The notes under the pieces: model-generated | What the model was told of the DNA's origin: nothing | Seen by the model: the letters and a program-made list of their open reading frames with translations, nothing else | Databases searched by the model: none | Shown here: positions 57,084 through 64,000 of the stretch, in pieces | Numbering within the stretch: position 1 is the first letter of the stretch | Layout of the letters: every line of letters begins with the position of its first letter | Source: Pisolithus tinctorius | Taxonomy: Eukaryota; Basidiomycota; Agaricomycetes; Boletales; Pisolithaceae | Direction of reading: 5' to 3' | Assembly: GCA_024663395.1 (NCBI GenBank) | Contig: JANFAH010000005.1 | Location: 1,426,001 to 1,490,000 of the forward strand | Length of the DNA stretch: 64,000 nucleotides | Position numbers and translations under genes: made by a program

Positions 57084-59862
57084 ATGGACCCAACAACACT
57101 AAACTGCGCGGAATGCGCCTCCAAATTGTCAGAACTACTGGAAGGATTCTTGACCGACGCCTACAATGACGACTCATGGCGGGACTTGGAGCTGATCGCC
57201 CAACATCTCGCCAATTCTCTGCGCAAGAGACATGGACCTGGTGGGTCAATCGTCTACGAACTCGAAATTGTAGTGATGAGGCGTTGAGCAGAGGATTATC
57301 ACACGCCGTTGGGATCTACTACTCTGCCACAAGATCTTACCTCCCTCTTGGGTGTTGCTCTGAATGGTGCACCCATACCTGACGATGCTCGTGCACCAGC
57401 TGTCCTTGAAATCCTTCGCGTTGGTGCCAACTTATGTGTTGACCACGGCGAGCAATACCCTCTTCTTCCGAAAGGTGCACGCGCTGATTCCCAGTGCAAA
57501 TAACTAGATCAAAACAGAGGGAATCTATTAGAGGCCGGCTTTCCACAGGCTGTGGTATCGTTGTTGGAAGGATATTCAGAACTGGCACCTTCTAGCCCTC
57601 GGGCGAATCCATTGCCACTATCTATCTCGCACTTGGAGGTCATCAAGACCGCCATCGGTGTTTTGTTAAATACATCTCTTGGTTTCAGTACGAATATCCA
57701 TTGCAATCCGGACATTTTATTGATTTCCTCCACAGATTCTGTCAAATTCAGACTGATATCCCTGGAAGTTGCCATGACACTCGTACGACTATCGTCGGCC
57801 TTATACCCTGTCGGCTCTTGGATGAGATGCACGACCAACTTGTTCCCTGACGATCTAGCTCCTGAAGAAGCACCAATCCTGATAGCCGAGTCTTGGAATA
57901 TTCGTATTTCGCTTTCAAACTGGGCATGGAGACTCATCACAGAACTCAGAGATGATGGTCAGTCCAAGTTACTTGCCCCTTCTGCGGAATGATGTTTAAC
58001 ATGAAGATAGAGCACCCCCTTTTTGATCCCCAGGTTTTGCCCTACCTTGTTCAACCACTTATTGCATTCACGCCCCCACTCTTAACTGCCCCGCCTCCGC
58101 CAAACTTCGCACATCCGTCACCTTTGCGGACAAACCTTCTTCAGGCCGACTTTGAGCTCCTGTCCGATTCATGTTCTCAACTTGAGTCTCTTGCGCTCGA
58201 TGTCGAGGATATACGGCTCTCGCTAGCTCGCGGATTTCTATTTCCCGCCGAACACCAGGATGTCCCTTGTCTACTTGCTATGCTAGATTTCATTGAACAG
58301 GGGAGTTATGCACCACTGTGGTACGTGCAACATGAGGCAAGCTTCTCGATGGCCGATGTTCGAAACCAAGAAAAGGCTTTTGACGACTGCAAGGCCGCAG
58401 TTATAAAGGCTGTTGTAGAGATGTCCGGGGAGGACAAGAACACGGATGTTTTGGTGGACGGATCAGACCCGACTAAACCGGGTGGCTCATATGTCTCACG
58501 TCTGGTGAACTGGATTCGTAACTTCGTACTCGGCGGGATGCATGGCAATGCTAGAGATGATCTGGTTATTTGCGCTACTCTGTCGCTAGGGAATCTCATG
58601 CGGCGAGGTATAGCTCCCTTACTCTAGGCTGTCTGCGGAACTTGCTGAGTGGTTCACCTACAGAACTCCAGTCGACTATCCTGCTTTCACCACCACACAA
58701 TATCGCCCAGCTATTGTCTTCGGAAGTGCTACTCTCACGATCAACGGACATCAAGCTAAAGCACGGCGTCATCGGCTTGCTGAAGCATCTTTCACAGGCT
58801 TCCTGCAATTCCGCTCCCAACCGTGTAGCACTTAGCAATGCAAATGTAATCGACCGCGTGCTTGCCAGCGGTGTTTTGGACGAACGGAGTGATGCGATGG
58901 CAGACGTTGTGCAAGTGAATGCCATTGGAATTGTGAAACACCTCTGTAATGGAAGCTGTGAGTTACCAATGTACATGCACCATGACATCGTTGAACATCC
59001 GTTTTGATCTTTCAGTCGACAATTCTTTGAAAGTGATCTTACCGGCTGAAATCGACAGCCCTCCGCCTACTGGACTCTCTCAAGTTCTCTCTCTAGTTAA
59101 GCGTTCAGACAAAGTGGCAATCAAGAGTGAGGGCACTCGTATTATTGTCAACTTGGTGAAGTCGCTTTGGTCGAACGATTCCCCGAAGGAATATCGCAGC
59201 GTTGAGGAAATCCAGGTTCGGCAGCGGAAAAGAGACAAAGCGATCACAGTGCTGCTGTCACCCTCGTGCACCGAAGCTCTCGTAGCTTTGTTGGGGAGAA
59301 GTCTGAAGTACCCCGTTTTGGTCAACGAGGCTGTAGTAGCTCTCAGCCTGTTGAGCACACATCGTGATGGTGGCAAGTTAGATTTACCGGGCTACTTCTT
59401 CTGTTACTGACATTAACGGCAGGTTCGCTCGTGCTGCGGGCTATCGTCGCTCCGCTGCCTGCCGAGGTGATGCCGGGCATTCCCAACTCCATGACAATCC
59501 CGGCTACTCCTTCGACGTCCAGTGAAGCTGAATCCCCTAGCATTTGGTCGCCGGGTGCGCGGCATCGGCCCCCGCAGAATCGTGCTCTTGATCACCTCGT
59601 GTATGTTCTCCGGAACGTGTCCAAAAACGACGATGCTGCGGGTCTTCGTTCAGCCGCTACCTCGTACCCGAATGAAGTTCGTGCAAACGTTTGCTCATTG
59701 TTTGGCCAAGTTACAAGGCACACGTCCGGCGGAGACGTAGATGCTCTCAAAGAGGAGGTGAAGCCCGTGTTGGAAGATCTGTCGCGGCATAGCCAAGGTC
59801 TGGGTAGAGAAATGCTAGGAAATGCAGCAAAAAGGGTGCTTGATATGTGGGCGCAAGCGTAG
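57084..59862 (+). CDS. Armadillo-repeat SmgGDS (RAP1GDS1)-like protein
   Basis: Alpha-solenoid protein resembling the fungal relatives of SmgGDS, a chaperone/exchange factor for prenylated small GTPases. The start MDPTTLNCAECASKLSELLE, then LPQDLTSLLGVALNGAPIPD, VLEILRVGANLCVDHDENRG, GFPQAVVSLLEGY, LEVIKTAIGVLLNTSLGF. The middle has AMLDFIEQGSYAPLWYVQHE, DDLVICATLSLGNLMRR, TDIKLKHGVIGLLKHLSQAS and VNAIGIVKHLCNGS, the last three being classic armadillo repeats. The end has LGRSLKYPVLVNEAVVALSL, PNEVRANVCSLFGQVTRHTS and EMLGNAAKRVLDMWAQA, stopping at 59862. About 790 residues, with seven or more introns. The SmgGDS label is by overall pattern (gap-containing ARM array, NRxxLxxAGxPxxVVxLL-type blocks) and is less sure than the ARM fold. 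Confidence 0.75.
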
Positions 59863-60114
59863 ATTCACACTTGCTTGATTACTATTGTGATTACGACTAG
59901 GCTGTCGTTGTATTGACCCGTATACGCCTCTAATGCGACGCTGGTCTTGCCCGGCAAGTTGAGCGTTCCTATCGACGATGGGCGCTCGCTTCCGGTTTCG
60001 GCACAGATAAGTGATAGCCACACGATTGGTGTTAATCAGGGTTCTTAAAGCAATGACGAGAGGTAACCAGCTTCAAGTTGACCTTCGTTCCACTCTGCCA
60101 TCGCACTGATACCG

Positions 60115-61612
60115 ATGTCTGACAAGCTCCTCCAAGACCTACCTCTCCCTGTCGTTGACTTTGCAGGCTTTGGGGATGGAACATCCTCGGTAAGTACATA
60201 GAACGTGAAGCATGTGATGCCCTCGTGGCAGGGGTCCTTCTCCACCTTACGGCTGCACTCATGGTTGCGTACTAGGACGCCCTTGAGATCGGAAAGAAAT
60301 TATTACAAGCATGCCAGGACGTTGGTTTTGCGTATCTCATAAATACAGGCATTTCACAAGCTCAGGCAGACGACATGTTGGCTTGGGTGAGCCAGTGTCA
60401 CATTTTATCTCTAGATAAGCAGTATACTGACACGAACTTCATTCTTTTTGCGTGGCAGAGTCGGAAATTCTTCTCTCTTCCTCCAGATATCAAACAGCTT
60501 GCACCTCACCCCAAAGAAGGATGGAAGCATCGAGGCTATAGCGGAGTAAGTCAGCTCCTTCATCACCTAAATTACTGGATGAACATTCACCTGGCGGTAC
60601 ACTGTAGATAGGTGTTGAACAGTTGTCCCAGATGGTAAGCGTTCCCAAAGGGTCGGCGGCGAAAACCGCGCATCAAATCCAATGAACACGCCTTCTTGCA
60701 TTGCCACATAGGTTTTTGACTCGAACGAGCTTGCTGCGATTCGCAAGAATGCCCCAGACTTCAAGGAATCTTTTGATTTAGGGAGAACGGACAGCCCACA
60801 TCTCGAGAATATCTGGCTTCCCGAGGAGCACCTACCTGGTTTCCGTGACGCCGCACTCTCATTTTATTACGCCTGCCAATCGTTCCAAATCGGGAATCTG
60901 CTAAAGGCGCTCTCGTTGGGACTCGGATTACCGGCAGATTTCCTTGGACAGTACCATCGAGATGGAGACAATCAACTCAGGCTTCTACACTATCCAGCTG
61001 CACCTGCAGAGGTATTCTCCCGTGGAGAGAAAGGAAGGGCGAAAGCACACACGGTAACAACATAATGACTCGATGTGTCCCTCTAGTTAACTGATCGGTG
61101 TATGTATGGGTACCGTCAGGACTTTGGTACGGCTACGATACTCTTTCAAGACAGCGAAAGTGGACTCGAGGTCGAAAGTCCCTCCGGCTCGGGTCAATTT
61201 ATAGCCGTGCCTCCCATTCCTGGCGCCATGGTATTTAACGTCGGTGATCTATTGATGCGATGGTCCAACGGTATGCACAATAAAGCTGCCATCCAAAAGC
61301 TCTCCTCAAGCTCGTTGAATCGCTCAGATACGCTCAAGTCTACATTACATCGCGTCTCCGCACTAGCACCCCAGCACGGGACTGGTGTGGTCAAGGAGAG
61401 ATACTCGATCCCATTCGTGCGTACTGTCTCATTTTATTGACCTCCCAAAGCACCCACACACCCTATCGCATGCGTTTCAGTTCATGGGCCCTGATGTGAA
61501 CGCCCTCGTCGACTGCCTTCCGGGCTGCTCGAGCGAAGACCGACCAAAGAAATATGAACCCATTACTGCCGCGGCATATATTGATATGCGACTGAATGCC
61601 ATCTTTGTATAA
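60115..61612 (+). CDS. 2-oxoglutarate/Fe(II)-dependent oxygenase (isopenicillin-N-synthase-like)
   Basis: Non-haem iron dioxygenase with an N-terminal DIOX_N domain and a 2OG-FeII core. The start MSDKLLQDLPLPVVDFAGFG, then ALEIGKKLLQACQDVGFAYL, INTGISQAQADDML, SRKFFSLPPDIKQLAPHPKE and GWKHRGYSGIGVEQLSQ. The core has LLKALSLGLGLPADFLGQYH and LRLLHYPAAP; the HxD motif appears as AHTDFGTATILFQD only after removing the 66-nt intron 61054-61119. GAMVFNVGDLLMRWSN, spliced to DTLKSTLHRVSAL, gives the distal His, and ERYSIPFF the 2OG-binding Arg. It ends at 61612. About 370 residues. The substrate cannot be told; relatives include thymine dioxygenase-like and gibberellin-oxidase-like enzymes. Confidence 0.88.
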
Positions 61613-61755
61613 TAAAATGCCGATGTCTGGATGTGTATGTAGCTCAGTTTGTCTAAGCCTCTCCAAATAAAAAAGTACCAATACTGTGGTGGATGACTAA
61701 TCCGGTCCGGCGAGCTGAACAGCCCGGTCATTCCCATACTACTACGTCTGAGAGG

Positions 61756-63071
61756 ATGGGTCAAAGCAAGATCGCAGTCGAAGTGCTCCATGGAATTGCG
61801 ACGATCACGCTGAATGAACCGCAACGTCTGAATGCCCTGTCACCCGAAGGTCTGCTCATTACTCTGGTATCTTCTGTCCCCGACTTCACCGTGTACCTAT
61901 TGCAGACTACGACGACTTCGCCAACTCGCTGAGGGAAATTGACCAACGGGACGATGTTGTCGTCACGATTTGGCAAGGTGAGAACCCGATGGCATGCCCG
62001 AGTCTTATTTACGAGTTAGTGGCATCTTAGCCAATGGCAACTGGTTCTGTTCGTGAGTGAACACGGAATTCCCTGTGAGCTGACTTGCGGAAGGATGGCG
62101 CACTGGCAGTGGAACCAACGTGAAAGCTGGAGTAGCGGCTTCGCAGCCTACAGAGCCTACCTTGCGTGGTCAGCTGCGTGCTCGGGTCATCTCTGCCAAC
62201 ACGGATTGCACACATGCTGTAAGGGTTGCAAATGTCTCTCTGTTGGGTATATGATGTGATGACAACAAGTAAGCTCTACACACACCGTAAACTTCTGGTA
62301 GCTGCTCTCAATGGACCGGTCATGGGTGAGTCTGGTGACCTACGCGCACTTCTAACGCATCTCCAACGTCGACAATAATGGAACTCCGCAGGCATCGCGG
62401 CAGGTATATTGGCCGTGCCAATTCTGATAATAGACAGTTTATGAACGTCACAAAAAGCTTTTCTAGGCAACTTCGACTTCATATACGCAGTTCCTGAGGC
62501 ATGGTTATCTATGGGTTTACCGTTTGTAGGTAGGTTGACATTAATCTCCTGGCTTTGATCGTCCGGCTCATCTGGACCGGTAGGTCTTGCTGTGGAAGGC
62601 GGGGCAAGTGTGAACTTTGTCAACCGAAGTGAGTCCATCGTGCGTTATACGGGTCCGTTAGAAAATGACCGAGCAACATCAGTGGGGCTTGCGAAAGCCA
62701 ACGAGGCCTTGATCTTCAACAAGAAGATGACTGCCCAGGAGTTACTTGAATGCGGTTTCATAAAGTATTCTCGTACTCTGCTATACGGGAGTGATTCCTG
62801 ATAACCGTTTTCCAGTAAAATTTTTCCCTCAAAGTCTACTGAAACCTTCCATCTCGCTGTCCGGCAACATCTACATAGTGAACTTAAAGGACTGGATCCA
62901 GCATCCATACTAGCCGTCAAAAGTCTTATCAAAACTGGTCTCGCGGAGAAAAATAACCCCGATGCTCTCAACCTCCGTGAGAGCTACGCACAAGCAGAGA
63001 GGTTTAGAAGCGGCGTACCCTCTATTCGTTTCGGGATGCTTGCACGGAAGGAAATCAGACATAAGCTGTAG
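61756..63071 (+). CDS. Peroxisomal enoyl-CoA isomerase/hydratase (Eci1-like, PTS1 HKL)
   Basis: Crotonase-fold protein of the enoyl-CoA delta-isomerase/hydratase family, used in beta-oxidation of unsaturated fatty acids. The start MGQSKIAVEVLHGIATITLN, EPQRLNALSPE, then DYDDFANSLREIDQRDDVVV, TIWQANGNWFCS (the substrate-loop motif, usually GKxFCAG), GSGTNVKAGVAASQPTEPT, KLLVAALNGPVMGIAAA (oxyanion-hole helix), NFDFIYAVPEAWLSMPFVG, EGGASVNFVNR, GLAKANEALIFNKKMTAQEL and LLECGFINKIFP. The C-terminus RFGMLARKEIRHKL ends in HKL, a peroxisomal PTS1 variant (yeast Eci1 has HRL). About 290 residues. The junction after WFCS near 62052-62095 does not give a clean frame by my reading. An upstream in-frame ATG is at 61693. 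Confidence 0.88.
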
Positions 63072-64000
63072 CCCTTGTTTACCAATATACAACTATCCCG
63101 ACCATGCAGTCATGGTTGACCTCATGGTAGTGTCATGCATTCAGGTCAGGATCACAATCTCCGCTTGGAGCAACCACACAGTTTTGTTGGGGTGTGATTA
63201 GTGTGGTAGAGAAAGGGCAACTTGGATTTTTTGGTGTTAGCGTCATATCCGTTGGCCCTGAGAGAAGAGTTCGGAGTGCCACTGCCCCTGAGCACCGTGA
63301 CCTGGAACAATTGCAACTCGGGAACTTCCTGGAGACCACTAGCACAACGCCACTGATCGATATCAATTTCCGGTTGGGACAATCACCGCCGGCATAAGTC
63401 CATCGTATATGTATGTTAGCCTGCCTCAATCGCGCTCCATCGTGTTAACGCAAGCGTGACGCGCAAGTAATGTTGTGAGACACATTCCGGATAATTAAAT
63501 TTGGCCTGTCGAAAACGGAATCCTCGAAGGAGAGTTTTGGCACTGGCGGAATCCACTACTAACAGTTCCTAGATTCAGTGACGCCCCAGGGCCGGCGCCG
63601 AAGTTTCAGGCTGGAGTGTCCCTGAGCGTACATCGGATGATTACATATGCTATGAAGGCTTACGGAGGCGATGAAGACAAATATCGATGTGCAAGCCTTT
63701 CCTGACTAGGAGTGTGTTGCCTCATCACCACACATCTCGTCATGATGCATCTGGTTTTCTCATGCTATGTGTGTATATTATTAGTTCGGCTGCCGCACTG
63801 ATTGACAGAAGGCAGAAAGCATTTAAGTGAAAGGAGTGGGGTTGTCGATCAGTGCTCAGACGTGAGAAAGCATGTCAACCCTGATATGATTCTATAATTA
63901 GTGGTGGTAGAGGTACAAATGGTGAAAACTACGAAATATGGTCGTAAGTGTAAACGTATTGCGGGAGAAGTTGATACAGTGCGGTGAAACGGCGGGAACA
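63072..64000. other. Right-end intergenic region, nothing recognised
   Basis: About 930 bp after the isomerase stop. Only short frames, one of 67 codons at 63194-63397 without motifs. No repeat or RNA gene seen. Confidence 0.5.

Noticed and set aside
1..64000. Secondary-metabolite cluster, mating-type locus, transposon or viral insertion
   Set aside because: No polyketide/NRPS/terpene core enzyme, no homeodomain pair or pheromone receptor, no reverse transcriptase, integrase or transposase motif, and no long terminal repeats were found; the single 2OG oxygenase, SDR and hydrolase are far apart and among housekeeping genes.

Overview
This is a gene-dense eukaryotic (fungal) window, most likely from a basidiomycete of the Agaricomycetes type. 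The evidence is that almost every recognisable protein is split by short GT-AG introns of about 45-70 nt, genes lie on both strands with very short spacers, GC content is moderate, and protein architectures such as a five-TOG XMAP215, a fungal beta-adaptin without an ear and a TEA-domain factor are typical of that group. I see no rRNA, tRNA, transposon core gene, CRISPR array or bacterial operon. Gene boundaries are hand-inferred from frame, splice-site and homology-motif reasoning. Outer limits are usually good; some internal introns are approximate.

Layout, left to right. A membrane-protein fragment (132-840, -) is followed by a SET-domain lysine methyltransferase (1316-2952, -), divergent from an SDR oxidoreductase (3043-4322, +). 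Convergent to it is a large disordered protein of about 1100 residues (4465-8015, -) with a KEN box, an SxIP motif and many CDK-consensus sites. Then come an EMB8/YheT-type alpha/beta hydrolase (9135-10835, +), a Gir2/RWDD1 homologue (10905-11944, -) divergent from mitochondrial ribosomal protein bS21m (12055-12650, +), a poorly resolved multi-exon gene (14093-15326, +), a cyclin K/T/Pch1-like cyclin (15532-16958, -), eIF2B alpha (19436-20749, -), two small unknowns (about 20.9 kb; 21660-22295, +) and methionine aminopeptidase 1 (23239-25065, +).

The middle holds a glycerol-3-phosphate acyltransferase of the Sct1/Gpt2 type (26647-29367, -), a very large XMAP215/Dis1/Stu2 microtubule polymerase (29761-37021, -), a TEA/ATTS transcription factor (38551-40199, -) divergent from the ESCRT-I subunit Vps23/TSG101 (40999-42851, +), and the inner-nuclear-membrane protein Heh1/Src1/Man1 (43351-45990, -).

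The right part holds mitochondrial sulfide:quinone oxidoreductase (47451-49222, -), a damaged-looking cupredoxin/GPI-type gene (49498-50815, +), a Nepro/Rmp1-like protein (51596-52897, -) only 76 bp from a divergent clathrin-adaptor beta subunit (52974-55613, +), an OTU deubiquitinase (55704-56766, -), an armadillo SmgGDS-like protein (57084-59862, +), a 2-oxoglutarate/Fe(II) oxygenase (60115-61612, +) and a peroxisomal enoyl-CoA isomerase/hydratase ending in HKL (61756-63071, +).

The set is mostly housekeeping and does not form one pathway or a metabolic cluster. Two loose themes stand out: microtubule/mitosis (XMAP215 plus the KEN/SxIP protein) and general amino-acid control of translation (Gir2 and eIF2B alpha, about 9 kb apart). 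I found no convincing previously undescribed multi-gene system. The best leads are the uncharacterised KEN/SxIP/CDK-site protein, a 21-nt microexon that splits a metal-ligand codon in MetAP1, and several stop-free introns with lengths divisible by three that would mislead gene finders.
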